Notes under the pieces: generated by a model | The model's input: the letters and a program-made list of their open reading frames with translations, nothing else | The model's database searches: none | What the model was told of the DNA's origin: nothing | Position numbers and translations under genes: made by a program | From: Terrabacter terrigena | GTDB lineage: Bacteria > Actinomycetota > Actinomycetes > Actinomycetales > Dermatophilaceae | DNA: 64,000 nucleotides | Direction: 5' to 3' | Assembly: GCF_042676085.1 (NCBI RefSeq) | Contig: NZ_JBHTKH010000001.1 | Coordinates: 186,001-250,000 of the forward strand | Part shown: one piece after another, positions 41,977 to 50,827 of the stretch | Position numbering within the stretch: position 1 is the first letter of the stretch | Layout of the letters: each line of letters opens with the position of its first letter

Positions 41977-43902
41977 TCACTCGGCGAGCCAGGCGGCATA
42001 CGCGTCGAAGGTGTAGGGCCGACCGAGGAAGTCCTCGACGAGGTCGGCGGCGTCACGCCGACCGCCCTGGGCGAGCACCTTGTCGCGGTACGCGCCGGCC
42101 ACCTCGGGGTCGAAGAGGTCGCCGCGGTCGAAGGCCGAGAACATGTCCTTGGCGATGACGAGCGACCACATGTACGTGTAGTAGGCCGAGCTGTAGCCGT
42201 CGAGGTGCCCGAAGTGGCACTGCATGTGCGTGCCGGGCAGGTACGGGAAGACGGAGTAGCGGGCCATGAGCTCGCGCAGCCGTGCCGTCAGGTCGTCGGT
42301 CTGGTTGACGTGGAAGTCGTAGGACAGCGCAGCGTAGAACATCTGGGTCCGCGCGTCGTAGCCCTTGCCGAAGTCGTCGGCCTGCCGCATCGCCTCGACG
42401 AGGTCGGCAGGGATCGTCTCGCCCTCGGCGTTGCGCGCGAAGGTCGCGAGCACGTCGGCGTCCCAAGCCCACTCCTCGAGCATCTGGCTCGGCGCCTCGA
42501 CGAAGTCCCACTCCGTGGCGACGCCCGAGAAGCGCACCCAGTCGGTGCGCCCCGCCAGCACGTGGTGGACGAGGTGCCCGAACTCGTGGAACAGGGTGAC
42601 GACCTCGTCGTGCTCCATCAGACCGCGGTTGAAGTTGCAGACCAGCACGCCCTCTGCGAGCTGCGTGCCGTTGACGCCGCGGGCGAGGTCGAACTGCGCC
42701 GCGTGCTTGTACTTGCCGTCGCGCGGGTGCAGGTCGAGGTGGATGCGGCCGATGCGCTCGCCCTGGAAGGAGACGTCGTAGGTCGCCACCTCGTCGTGCC
42801 AGGTGCGGGCGTCCGCGCGGGGCACCGGCGTCCAGTCCAGGCCGAAGAGGCGGCCCGTGACGTCGAGCAGGCCCTGGCGCACGGCCTCGAACGAGAAGTA
42901 GGTGCGCACGCGCTGCGCGTCGACGGCCAGCTGCTCCTTGCGCACGAGCTCCGCGTAGTAGGTGGTGTCGGCGCCGTCGATGTCGGTCGCGTCGGGCCGG
43001 TCCTGGCGCAGGCGCTCGAGGAGCACGGCCTTGTCGCGCTCGGCGCTCGCCGTCGACAGCTCGGTGATGCGGTCGATGAACTCGCCGATCGCCTTGCCGT
43101 TGCCGATCATCTTGACCTCGGCGTCGTAGTCGGCCCACGACTCGTAGCCGAGCAGCGAGGCGTGCTCGCGTCGCACCGCGAAGATGTCCTGGAGCACCCG
43201 GTCGTTGTCGGGCCACGCGATCGTCAGGAACTCGGTGACCAGCTCGCGGCGGGCCTCCGCGTCGTGCGCGAAGGTGCGGAAGGGCACGACGTCCGGGTAG
43301 TCGGTCGTCACCGTGACGAGGCCGTCGTCGCCGACGGGGTGGGCCTCGACCCAGTCGGCCGGCATCCCCGCCAGCCGGTCCGGCGTCACCCGGATGCTGC
43401 GGACGTTCTCGCGGATGTTCTTGCTGAACTCCTGGCTCAGCAGGATGGCCCGCTCGCTCAGCTCGCGCAGGCGGTCACGGGTGGCCTCGTCGCGGTCGAC
43501 GCCGGACCTCCGGAAGTCGCGCAGGGTGCGCTCGAGCACGCGGGCCGCGTCGGCGTCGAGGCCGCTGGCGTCGAGACCGGCGAAGACGGCGTACAGCTCG
43601 GTGTCGAGACCCAGGTCGGTGTCGAGCTTCTGCACCTGCTGCGCCACACCCTCCGCCCGGTCGCGCACCTGCTTGTCGGGGTGCACCTCGGAGAAGAGCG
43701 AACCGACGGAAGCCGCGTTCGACAGGGCGATCTGGGCGTCGTTCCAGACGCGGAGCACCTCGAGGGGCTCCTTCGGCGGGTCGGTGCGCAGGCCGTCGAC
43801 GAGCGATCGGGCCAGCGCGAGCTGCTGCTCGCCGCGGGCGCCGACCCAGTCGAGCCAGTCGGCCTCGAGTGGCAGGGGAAGGTGCGTGGGCTCGGTCGTC
43901 AC
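41977..43902 (-). CDS. M3 family oligoendopeptidase/peptidyl-dipeptidase
   Basis: Cytoplasmic zinc metallopeptidase of 641 residues. The zinc motif LFHEFGHLVHHV is near residue 440, with the third ligand Glu in FVEAPSQMLEEWAWD. The long helical front half (EFSKNIRENVRSIRV, VPFRTFAHDAEAR) and the tail TYMWSLVIAKDMFSAFDR are typical of the M3A (thimet/Dcp-like) family, which degrades peptides of up to about 20 residues. The frame is open much further upstream, but that part is antisense to the next gene; GTG 43902 starts VTTEPTHLPLPLE. Confidence 0.93.
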   Translation of the reverse strand: MTTEPTHLPLPLEADWLDWVGARGEQQLALARSLVDGLRTDPPKEPLEVLRVWNDAQIALSNAASVGSLFSEVHPDKQVRDRAEGVAQQVQKLDTDLGLDTELYAVFAGLDASGLDADAARVLERTLRDFRRSGVDRDEATRDRLRELSERAILLSQEFSKNIRENVRSIRVTPDRLAGMPADWVEAHPVGDDGLVTVTTDYPDVVPFRTFAHDAEARRELVTEFLTIAWPDNDRVLQDIFAVRREHASLLGYESWADYDAEVKMIGNGKAIGEFIDRITELSTASAERDKAVLLERLRQDRPDATDIDGADTTYYAELVRKEQLAVDAQRVRTYFSFEAVRQGLLDVTGRLFGLDWTPVPRADARTWHDEVATYDVSFQGERIGRIHLDLHPRDGKYKHAAQFDLARGVNGTQLAEGVLVCNFNRGLMEHDEVVTLFHEFGHLVHHVLAGRTDWVRFSGVATEWDFVEAPSQMLEEWAWDADVLATFARNAEGETIPADLVEAMRQADDFGKGYDARTQMFYAALSYDFHVNQTDDLTARLRELMARYSVFPYLPGTHMQCHFGHLDGYSSAYYTYMWSLVIAKDMFSAFDRGDLFDPEVAGAYRDKVLAQGGRRDAADLVEDFLGRPYTFDAYAAWLAE

Positions 43903-43982
43903 AGACGGAACTGTATGCCGCCGGGCCCGGCTCGCGCCCGAAGTAGGCATGCGGCCCCGTCTGCCCCACGGCCGCTGCCGGC

Positions 43983-45287
43983 TCAGTCCCAGAGCTGCAT
44001 GGACCTGCTGATGATGCCGTCGAGGGCCGCGCCGTCGACCTCGCGCGGTGCCGTGGCGAGCAGGCGCTGCTGGCGCAGCGAGCCCTCGACGAGGTCGGCG
44101 ACGTCGCCCGGACCGTAGCCGACGGCCGAGAGGCCGTTGGGCATGCCGATGTCGCGCATCAGGTCGACGAGCACCCGGGGCAGCACGTCGCGTGGCTCGC
44201 CGCCACGGCCGGACCCGCCGTGGGAGCCCACCGGGTCGAGCAGCCGCGCGGCCGCCAGATGGCGTTCGGGGTCGGCCGCGAAGGTCCAGCGGAACGCCTC
44301 GGGCGCAGTGAGCGCGACCGCCATGCCGTGGGGCACCATCGGGTGGTCGTCCGGGTAGCCGTCCGGACGGAAGTCGCGTACGCGGCCCGCGACGGGGTAC
44401 GCGTTGGCGTGCGGCACGTGGACGCCCGCGTTGCCGAAGCCGAGCCCGGCGAAGGTCGCGGCCAGAGCCATCTCGCCCCGGGCGGCCTCGTCGGCCCCAT
44501 CGCGCACGGCCCGGCGGAACGCCTTGGCCAGCAAGGACATCGATCGTTCTGCCCACAGGTCGGAGATGGGGTTGCTGCCGCAGTAGGGCACCCGCTCGTC
44601 CGGCTGTTTGCGGTCGTAGCTGGTGTAGGGCCGAGCCGTCCAGCTCTCGAGGGCATGGCACAGGATGTCCATCCCCGCGCTCGCAGTGACGCCTGCCGGC
44701 TGGCTGGCGGTGAGTCTCGGGTCGACGACCGCGAGCGTCGGGCGCAGCCGGACGTGGCTGATCCCGGTCTTGACCTTGAGGTCGAGCACGTCGAGGACAC
44801 AGATCGTGGTGCTCTCGGCGCCGGTGCCGGTCGTCGTCGGCACCGCGACGAGTGGTGCCAGGGGCCGGCTGGGCGCCCGGCCCCCACCGACGGGGACGTT
44901 GACGTAGTCCATGAGGTCGCCGTCGTTGGTGAGCAGCAGGTCGACGGCCTTCGCGGTGTCGATGGCGGAGCCCCCGCCGACGGCGACGAACCCGTCGAAG
45001 GGGCCGTCGGCGCGTGCCCTCTCGATCGCGGCGGTCAGGCTGGCGTCGGTCGGTTCGACGTGCGCGGAGTCGTGCACGACCGCCTCGAGGCCGCTCTCGC
45101 GGATCACGCCGGCCACCCGGTCGGGCCAACCCGTCGCCAGCACCCCCGCATCGGTGACGACGAGCACGCGGGTCGCGCCGAGCGCCCCGAGGTCATGGCC
45201 GATCTCGTCGGCGGCGCCCGGGCCGAACTTCAGCTGCGGGGCGCCGTAGGTGAAGACGGTCTCGGGGTGCGCTGGCGACCAGGACAT
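43983..45287 (-). CDS. Hydroxyacid-oxoacid transhydrogenase, iron-containing ADH family
   Basis: 434 residues of the group III iron-dependent alcohol dehydrogenase fold. The N-terminal dinucleotide domain has DGFVAVGGGSAIDTAKAVDL and PTTTGTGAESTTI; the metal domain has GMDILCHALESW, GFGNAGVHVPHANAYPVAG and MVPHGMAVALTAPEAF. The segments GFGNAGVHVPHA and SWTARPY match ADHFE1, which transfers hydride from 4-hydroxybutyrate to 2-oxoglutarate. It may serve a 4-hydroxybutyrate/GABA route, but no other gene of that route is nearby. It lies divergent (23 bases) from the FAD reductase. Confidence 0.85.
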   Translation of the reverse strand: MSWSPAHPETVFTYGAPQLKFGPGAADEIGHDLGALGATRVLVVTDAGVLATGWPDRVAGVIRESGLEAVVHDSAHVEPTDASLTAAIERARADGPFDGFVAVGGGSAIDTAKAVDLLLTNDGDLMDYVNVPVGGGRAPSRPLAPLVAVPTTTGTGAESTTICVLDVLDLKVKTGISHVRLRPTLAVVDPRLTASQPAGVTASAGMDILCHALESWTARPYTSYDRKQPDERVPYCGSNPISDLWAERSMSLLAKAFRRAVRDGADEAARGEMALAATFAGLGFGNAGVHVPHANAYPVAGRVRDFRPDGYPDDHPMVPHGMAVALTAPEAFRWTFAADPERHLAAARLLDPVGSHGGSGRGGEPRDVLPRVLVDLMRDIGMPNGLSAVGYGPGDVADLVEGSLRQQRLLATAPREVDGAALDGIISRSMQLWD

Positions 45288-45310
45288 GGGACCAACCCTA
45301 GGGTGGGCAC

Positions 45311-46717
45311 GTGGCAGTCGAGGAGACCGAGCAGGGCGAACCGGGCGGGTCGGGGGCGCGCGGAGGCCGGCCCGGAGAGAGGCTCGGAGACAGGCCCGGA
45401 GACAGGCCCGCAGACCGGCCCGGAAACCCGCCCGCAGGCGCGCCCGCAGGGCGGCTCGCGGCGCCGACGCTCGTGGTCGGCGCCGGCCAGGCCGGCATCT
45501 CGCTCGTCACCGCCCTGCGCGAGCTGGGCGACGCCTCCCCCGTGTTACTCGTCGGCGACGAGCCGGAGACGCCCTACGAGCGGCCGCCGTTGTCGAAGAG
45601 CTACCTGCGTGGCGAGCACGACCGCGCCTCCCTCCACTTCCGCGACCCTGCGTGGTTCGCACAGCACGGCGTCGAGCTCGTGACGGGCGACGCGGTCGTC
45701 ACCATCGGACGCACGTCCTCCGGAGGCCACGCCGTGACGGCCTCCGGCCGGCGTCTCGACTTCACCCGGTTGGCCCTGACGACGGGGGCCACCAACCGTG
45801 CCCTGCCGGTCGAGGGCGGGCGTCTCGACGGGGTGCACTCGGTGCGCACGCTCGCCGACGCCGACCGCCTCGCGCCGGAGCTGCGCGACGCCGCGCGGCT
45901 CGTCGTCGTGGGAGGCGGCTTCATCGGCCTCGAGGTCGCCGCGGGCGCTCGCGCCCGCGGCGCCTCCGTCACGGTCGTCGAGGCCACCGGGCGGCTGCTC
46001 GGACGCGCCGCCACACCGACCCTCTCGGACTTCGTCCGCGAGGCGCACGAGCGCCGCGGCACACGAATCCTCCTGGACGCCCACGTGACCCGCCTGACCG
46101 GCCGGCACGGCCGCGTGACAGGTGTCGAGCTGGCCGACGGCTCGACCCTGCTCGCCGACGTCGTCGTGGTCGGCATCGGAGCCGTGCCGCGCACCGACCT
46201 AGCCGCCCAGCTCGGTCTCGCCGTGGGCCCGCTCGGCATTGTCGTGGACGAGCACGGTCGGACCTCGGACGGGCTCACCGTCGCCGCCGGCGACTGCGCT
46301 GTGGGCCCGAACCCCTTCAGCAGAGGCAAGGTCGGCCCGACGCGGCTCGAGAGCGTGCCGCACGCCACGGACCAGGCGCGCGCGGCCGCGGCGACGCTGG
46401 TGGGCAACCCGACGGCATACGCCACGGTGCCGTGGTTCTGGAGCGACCAGGCAGACCTGCGGCTGCAGATGGCTGGGCTGCCCCACGGGGCCGACCAGGT
46501 CGTGGTGCGCGGAGACGTTGCGGCAGAACGGTTCTCGGTGCTCAGCTATCGCAACGGCCTGCTGCTGGCAGTCGAGTCGGTGGGGAGCAGCGCCGACTAC
46601 CTCTCCGTCAAGAGGGCGCTCGAGAAGGGTATGACGATCGAGGCCGATGCCGCGGCTGACTCCACGGTCCCGCTCAAGCGGCTCATCTCGAGGCCGGTCG
46701 ACCTCCGACCGTCCTGA
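45311..46717 (+). CDS. FAD-dependent ferredoxin reductase-type oxidoreductase
   Basis: 468 residues. The FAD site is TLVVGAGQAGISLVTALREL (about 52-71), then YERPPLSKSYLRGE (typical of putidaredoxin/rhodocoxin reductases), the NAD site VVVGGGFIGLEVAAGARARG and GLTVAAGDCAVGPN. The C-terminal reductase domain has VPWFWSDQADLRLQMAG. It passes electrons from NADH to a 2Fe-2S ferredoxin, usually for a P450 or dioxygenase; neither is present here. The first 48 residues are low-complexity (Gly/Arg/Asp/Pro, with GDRPGDRPADRPGN), coded by degenerate 12-base units, and are absent in relatives. Confidence 0.86.
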   Translation: MAVEETEQGEPGGSGARGGRPGERLGDRPGDRPADRPGNPPAGAPAGRLAAPTLVVGAGQAGISLVTALRELGDASPVLLVGDEPETPYERPPLSKSYLRGEHDRASLHFRDPAWFAQHGVELVTGDAVVTIGRTSSGGHAVTASGRRLDFTRLALTTGATNRALPVEGGRLDGVHSVRTLADADRLAPELRDAARLVVVGGGFIGLEVAAGARARGASVTVVEATGRLLGRAATPTLSDFVREAHERRGTRILLDAHVTRLTGRHGRVTGVELADGSTLLADVVVVGIGAVPRTDLAAQLGLAVGPLGIVVDEHGRTSDGLTVAAGDCAVGPNPFSRGKVGPTRLESVPHATDQARAAAATLVGNPTAYATVPWFWSDQADLRLQMAGLPHGADQVVVRGDVAAERFSVLSYRNGLLLAVESVGSSADYLSVKRALEKGMTIEADAAADSTVPLKRLISRPVDLRPS

Positions 46718-46777
46718 CGCGCCCGGCGTGTTCCCCTGCGCTAGCGTGAGTCGTCGCCCAACGAAGGGACTGATCGC

Positions 46778-48538
46778 ATGCAAGCACTGGCGGATCTGCC
46801 CACCGCAGACACCCTCATCAGCGCCAACGCCGTCGACTACCTGATCATCGCGCTCTACTTCGTCTTCGTCCTGGGCATCGGGGTGATGGCCAGGCGGGCG
46901 GTGTCCGACTCGATCGACTTCTTCCTCTCGGGCCGCTCGCTGCCGGCCTGGGTCACCGGCCTGGCCTTCATCTCGGCGAACCTCGGTGCCGTCGAGATCA
47001 TGGGCATGTCGGCCAACGGTGCCGAGCTCGGCATCTCGACCGTGCACTACTTCTGGGTCGGCGCCATCCCCGCCATGCTCTTCCTCGGCGTGGTGATGAT
47101 GCCGTTCTACTACGGCTCGAAGGTGCGCTCGGTCCCCGAGTTCATGTTCCGGCGCTTCGGCACCGGGGCCCACCTCGTCAACGCGCTCAGCTTCGCGCTC
47201 GCGCAGCTGCTCATCGCGGGCGTCAACCTCTACCTGCTCGGCTCGATCGTGCACGCCCTGCTCGGCTGGCCGCTCTGGGTGGCACTGCTCGTCGCGGCCG
47301 CGATCGTGCTCTCGTACATCACCCTCGGCGGGCTCTCCGCGGCGATCTACAACGAGGTGCTCCAGTTCTTCGTCATCGTCGCGGCGCTGCTCCCCCTCAC
47401 CCTGATCGGGCTGCACCGGGTCGGCGGCTACCAGGGTCTCAAGGACAAGATCACCGAGTTCGCCTCCTCCCCCGCCGCGACCGCGGCGAAGGTGCCGTCG
47501 GCCGACCAGCAGCTGCACTCGTGGCCCGGCGAGGCCCTCTCGGGCTTCAGCTCGCCCTTCTGGTCGATCGTCGGAATCGTCTTCGGCCTCGGCTTCGTGC
47601 TCTCGTTCGGCTACTGGACGACGAACTTCGTCGAGGTCCAGCGCGCCATGGCCTCGAACTCGATCTCGGCGGCACGCAAGACCCCGATCATCGGGTCGTT
47701 CCCGAAGATGTTCGTGCCCTTCATCGTCATCCTGCCCGGCATGATCGCCGCCGTCCTGGTCAAGGAGATCGGCCAGCTGAAGGCGGGTGGCACGCCACCG
47801 GGCGGCGCCTCGGGCGAGGGCGTGAAGTACAACGACTCGCTGCTGCTGCTGATGCGCGACGTGCTGCCCAACGGCCTGCTGGGCGTCGCGATCGCCGGCC
47901 TGCTCGCGGCGTTCATGGCCGGCATGGCCGCGAACATCTCGGCGTTCAACACGGTCTTCAGCTACGACCTGTGGCAGCGCTACATCCGCAAGGACCACAG
48001 CGACGACTACTACCTGCGCATCGGCCGCCTGGCCACGGTGGGAGCCACGGTCATCGCCATCTTCACGGCCATCGTCGCGAGCTCGTTCAGCAACGTCATG
48101 GACTACCTCCAGACGCTCTTCGGCTTCTTCAACGCGCCGCTCTTCGCGACGTTCATCCTCGGCATGTTCTGGAAGCGCATGACACCGACCGCCGGCTGGG
48201 TCGGCCTGTCGGCAGGCACCCTGTCCGCGGTCGTGGTCGCCTTCCTCAGCAAGGACGCCTTCGGCAGCGTCAGCCGCGGCGTCATCCCCCTCGAAGGTCA
48301 GGGAGCGGCCTTCGTCGCGGCCTCCGCCGCGTTCGTCGTCGACATCGTGCTCAGCGTCGTCGTGTCACTCGTGACCCAGCCCAAGCCGGTCTCCGAGCTG
48401 CGGGGACTCGTCTACTCAGAGACGCCCAGGAAGGACCTGGTCGACCCGATGGAGCACCGTCTGCCGTGGTACCGACGCACGCTCCCCCTGGCCGGCATCT
48501 CGCTGGTCCTCGTCACGATCCTCAACTTCTTGTTCTGA
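46778..48538 (+). CDS. Sodium:solute symporter
   Basis: SSS-family transporter, 586 residues, about 13-14 helices. Landmarks: YLIIALYFVFVLGIGVMARR (helix 1), FFLSGRSLPAWVTGLAFISAN (sodium-site region), FYYGSKVRSVPEFMFRRFG, YITLGGLSAAIYNEVLQFF and GIAGLLAAFMAGMAANISAFNT-like sequence. It most resembles sugar/inositol-type symporters, but the substrate cannot be read. The ATG has GAAGGGAC about 10 bases upstream. It is followed after 13 bases by a small membrane protein, with which it probably forms a pair. Confidence 0.9.
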   Translation: MQALADLPTADTLISANAVDYLIIALYFVFVLGIGVMARRAVSDSIDFFLSGRSLPAWVTGLAFISANLGAVEIMGMSANGAELGISTVHYFWVGAIPAMLFLGVVMMPFYYGSKVRSVPEFMFRRFGTGAHLVNALSFALAQLLIAGVNLYLLGSIVHALLGWPLWVALLVAAAIVLSYITLGGLSAAIYNEVLQFFVIVAALLPLTLIGLHRVGGYQGLKDKITEFASSPAATAAKVPSADQQLHSWPGEALSGFSSPFWSIVGIVFGLGFVLSFGYWTTNFVEVQRAMASNSISAARKTPIIGSFPKMFVPFIVILPGMIAAVLVKEIGQLKAGGTPPGGASGEGVKYNDSLLLLMRDVLPNGLLGVAIAGLLAAFMAGMAANISAFNTVFSYDLWQRYIRKDHSDDYYLRIGRLATVGATVIAIFTAIVASSFSNVMDYLQTLFGFFNAPLFATFILGMFWKRMTPTAGWVGLSAGTLSAVVVAFLSKDAFGSVSRGVIPLEGQGAAFVAASAAFVVDIVLSVVVSLVTQPKPVSELRGLVYSETPRKDLVDPMEHRLPWYRRTLPLAGISLVLVTILNFLF

Positions 48539-48551
48539 CAGGAGCAGCGAC

Positions 48552-48878
48552 ATGAGCCAGCACGAGATCGACGCCCCTGCCCCCACCGCCGGCCGGAGCA
48601 CGAGACACACCGCCGGAGCCTTCGACATCCGGAACTTCATCGGCGCCCTGCTCGGCCTCTACGGCGTGATCCTCACGCTCACGGGCCTCTTCGGCGACAC
48701 GGCGCCCGAGAAGACCGGCAACGTCAACGCCAACCTGTATGCCGGCATCGCCCTGCTCGTCGTCAGCGCCGTGTTCATCGTGTGGGCGCGTCTCAAGCCC
48801 ATCGTCGTCCCCGACGACGTCGAGCCCGTGCAGGACGACCCGACCCGCCCCGCCCCGAAGCGCCGCAGGGGTCACTGA
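48552..48878 (+). CDS. Small membrane protein, probable partner of the symporter
   Basis: 108 residues, two membrane helices (about 29-47, FIGALLGLYGVILTLTGLF, and 61-79, NLYAGIALLVVSAVFIVWA), polar N-terminus and a charged Pro-rich C-terminus (PTRPAPKRRRGH). AGGAG lies 7 bases before the ATG. Small two-helix proteins directly after SSS symporters are common in actinobacteria and are thought to be accessory subunits or stabilisers; that role is inferred from position here. It is convergent with mutM. Confidence 0.72.
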   Translation: MSQHEIDAPAPTAGRSTRHTAGAFDIRNFIGALLGLYGVILTLTGLFGDTAPEKTGNVNANLYAGIALLVVSAVFIVWARLKPIVVPDDVEPVQDDPTRPAPKRRRGH

Positions 48879-48917
48879 ACGCCGCGCGAGGGGCGCCACC
48901 GCGCGGCTCGACCCGGA

Positions 48918-48947
48918 CCCGTCCTCCGCTCGTGCGGTCAGGACGGG
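48918..48947. terminator. Bidirectional hairpin overlapping the mutM stop
   Basis: CCCGTCCT (48918-48925) pairs with AGGACGGG (48940-48947); inside it CCGC pairs with GCGG around TCGT. It lies between convergent genes and overlaps the mutM stop at 48938-48940. Confidence 0.65.
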
Positions 48948-49798
48948 CTCCGGCGTCTGGGGCGTGGCTGGCAGACCGGGCACGAGAAGGACGAGCGGTT
49001 CATGAACTGCTCGCGACGCATGGTCGTGCCACACCGGTCGCAGGGCGTGCCGGCCCGGCCGTACGCGTGCAGCGACCGGTCGAAGTAGCCGCTCGCGCCG
49101 TTGACGTTGACGTAGAGCGAGTCGAAGCTCGTGCCGCCCTGCCCGAGCGCCTCTGCCATGACCTCGCGCGCGTGGTCGAGCACGCGCGAGAGTGTCGGCT
49201 TCGTCAGCGCCGAGCAGAGGCGCTCGCCGTGCACCTTCGCCCGCCACAGCGCCTCGTCGGCGTAGATGTTGCCGATGCCCGAGACGAGGGACTGGTCGAG
49301 CAGGGCGCGCTTGACGGCGCTGTCGCGCTGCTTCATCCGGCGCACCACACCAGCCTGGTCGTAGGCCGCCTCGAAGGGGTCGGGCGCGATGTGCGCCACC
49401 GACTCCGGGATGCCGTCCGGCAGGAGCGGCGACAGGGCCAGGCCACCGAACGTGCGCTGGTCGACGAACCGCAGCTGGGGCCCGTCGTCGGCGAAGTCGA
49501 ACCGGGCATGACAGTGCTTCTCGAGCGGCGCGTCAGCGGGCTCCACGAGCATCTGGCCGCTCATGCCGAGGTGCACGATGAGTGCGTCCTCGCCGTCGAG
49601 CGCGAGCCAGAGGTACTTGCCCCGTCGCGAGGCGGCTGTGACCGTCACATCGTGCAGGCGGGCAGCGAGGTCGTCGGGGCCGGCGTCGTGGCGCCGGGCC
49701 ACCCGCACACCGGTGATGCGGGCACGGGTGACGTGGCGCCCGACGACGTGGTCCTCGAGACCGCGCCGCACGACCTCGACCTCGGGGAGCTCGGGCAC
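48938..49798 (-). CDS. mutM: Formamidopyrimidine-DNA glycosylase
   Basis: Base-excision enzyme for 8-oxoguanine and formamidopyrimidines. It starts PELPEVEVVRRGL after the initiator, with catalytic Pro2 and Glu3; MSGQMLVEP, QRTFGGLAL, the H2TH helix-two-turn region VSGIGNIYADEALW and the zinc finger CDRCGTTMRREQFMNRSSF with CPVC are present. 286 residues, complete. The frame is open upstream across rnc, but the PELPEVE start fixes GTG 49798, 7 bases after the rnc stop. Confidence 0.97.
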   Translation of the reverse strand: MPELPEVEVVRRGLEDHVVGRHVTRARITGVRVARRHDAGPDDLAARLHDVTVTAASRRGKYLWLALDGEDALIVHLGMSGQMLVEPADAPLEKHCHARFDFADDGPQLRFVDQRTFGGLALSPLLPDGIPESVAHIAPDPFEAAYDQAGVVRRMKQRDSAVKRALLDQSLVSGIGNIYADEALWRAKVHGERLCSALTKPTLSRVLDHAREVMAEALGQGGTSFDSLYVNVNGASGYFDRSLHAYGRAGTPCDRCGTTMRREQFMNRSSFSCPVCQPRPRRRSPS

Positions 49799-49805
49799 GG
49801 TCGGT

Positions 49806-50582
49806 TCAGGAGGCGGTCGGACCCGTGGCCTGCGCGGCGGGCTGGGCGGAGGCCTGCGTCGTGCCGGCGTCGGACGCCGTGCGGCGACCGTCGAGCGCCT
49901 GCCAGGCCTGCTTGGCGGCCTTCTGCTCGGCCTCCTTCTTGGAGCGGCCACGGCCCTCACCCAGGACCTCCTCGCCGACGACGACGCGGGCGTGGAACTC
50001 CTTCTCGTGGTCGGGCCCCTGCTCGCCGACGCGGTACTCGGGTGACCCGAGCGCGGCTCCGGCAGCCATCTCCTGCAGGCTCGTCTTCCAGTCGAGGCCG
50101 GCACCGAGCGTGGCGGCCTCCTCGATGAGCGGGTCGAAGTGGTGGTGCACGAACCGCGCGGCGTCGTCGATGTCGGTCGAGAGGAACACCGTGCCGATGA
50201 GGGCTTCGAGCGTGTCGGCCAGGATCGAGGCCTTGTCACGCCCGCCGGTCGCCTCCTCGCCCTTGCCGAGCATGACGTACTCGCCGAGGTGGAAGCTGCG
50301 CGCGACGTCGGCCAGGGCCCGCATGTTGACGACCGCCGCCCGCAGCTTGGCCAGCTGGCCCTCGGCGAGGTCGGGGTGCTCCCGGTAGAGGGTCTCGGTG
50401 ACGACGACACCCAGGACCGAGTCGCCGAGGAACTCGAGGCGCTCGTTGTTGGGCAGGCCACCGTTCTCGTAGGCGTACGAGCGGTGCGTCAGGGCACGCA
50501 GGAGCAGCGGCTCGTCGATGTCCTGGCCGACCACCTCGTGGAGGTGGGCGATCAGAGCATCGACGGGCCGCTGCGGCGCCAT
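49806..50582 (-). CDS. rnc: Ribonuclease III
   Basis: Double-strand-specific endonuclease for rRNA and mRNA maturation. The signature NERLEFLGDSVLGVVVTE carries the metal-binding Glu and Asp, and the second acidic pair is in LADTLEALIGTVFLSTD. The dsRNA-binding domain (about 170-235) has VVVGEEVLGEGRGRSKKEAEQ. An Ala/Thr/Gln-rich tail of about 25 residues follows. ATG 50582 gives MAPQRPVDALIAHLHEVV; GTG 50588 is also possible. Follows rpmF by 49 bases. Confidence 0.96.
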   Translation of the reverse strand: MAPQRPVDALIAHLHEVVGQDIDEPLLLRALTHRSYAYENGGLPNNERLEFLGDSVLGVVVTETLYREHPDLAEGQLAKLRAAVVNMRALADVARSFHLGEYVMLGKGEEATGGRDKASILADTLEALIGTVFLSTDIDDAARFVHHHFDPLIEEAATLGAGLDWKTSLQEMAAGAALGSPEYRVGEQGPDHEKEFHARVVVGEEVLGEGRGRSKKEAEQKAAKQAWQALDGRRTASDAGTTQASAQPAAQATGPTAS

Positions 50583-50631
50583 CGGAACATCCCCAGACCC
50601 AAGGCCGTTCACGGGGCTGCTCACGGGGTGC

Positions 50632-50826
50632 TCAGGCCTGGTGCTCGGTGCGCTCGGCGACGGCGTAGTGACGGCCCTTGTAGGTGCCGCACGAGGGGCA
50701 CGCGATGTGCGGCTGGGCAGCCGCACCGCACTGGGGGCACGTGGTCAGCGTGGTCGGCGTTGCCTTCCAGTTCGCACGACGCGAACGGGTGTTGGAGCGC
50801 GACATCTTCCGCTTCGGGACAGCCAC
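50632..50826 (-). CDS. rpmF: 50S ribosomal protein L32, zinc-binding form
   Basis: 64 residues with MAVPKRKMSRSNTRSRRANW and a four-cysteine zinc ribbon (CPQC and CPSC). This is the zinc-containing paralogue type. It lies 1 base after yceD and before rnc, the conserved yceD-rpmF pair. Confidence 0.97.
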   Translation of the reverse strand: MAVPKRKMSRSNTRSRRANWKATPTTLTTCPQCGAAAQPHIACPSCGTYKGRHYAVAERTEHQA

Positions 50827-50827
50827 G

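Noticed and set aside
41962..44118. 718-codon rightward frame opposite the M3 peptidase
   Set aside because: Antisense shadow; the minus strand carries HEFGH and the rest of the peptidase.
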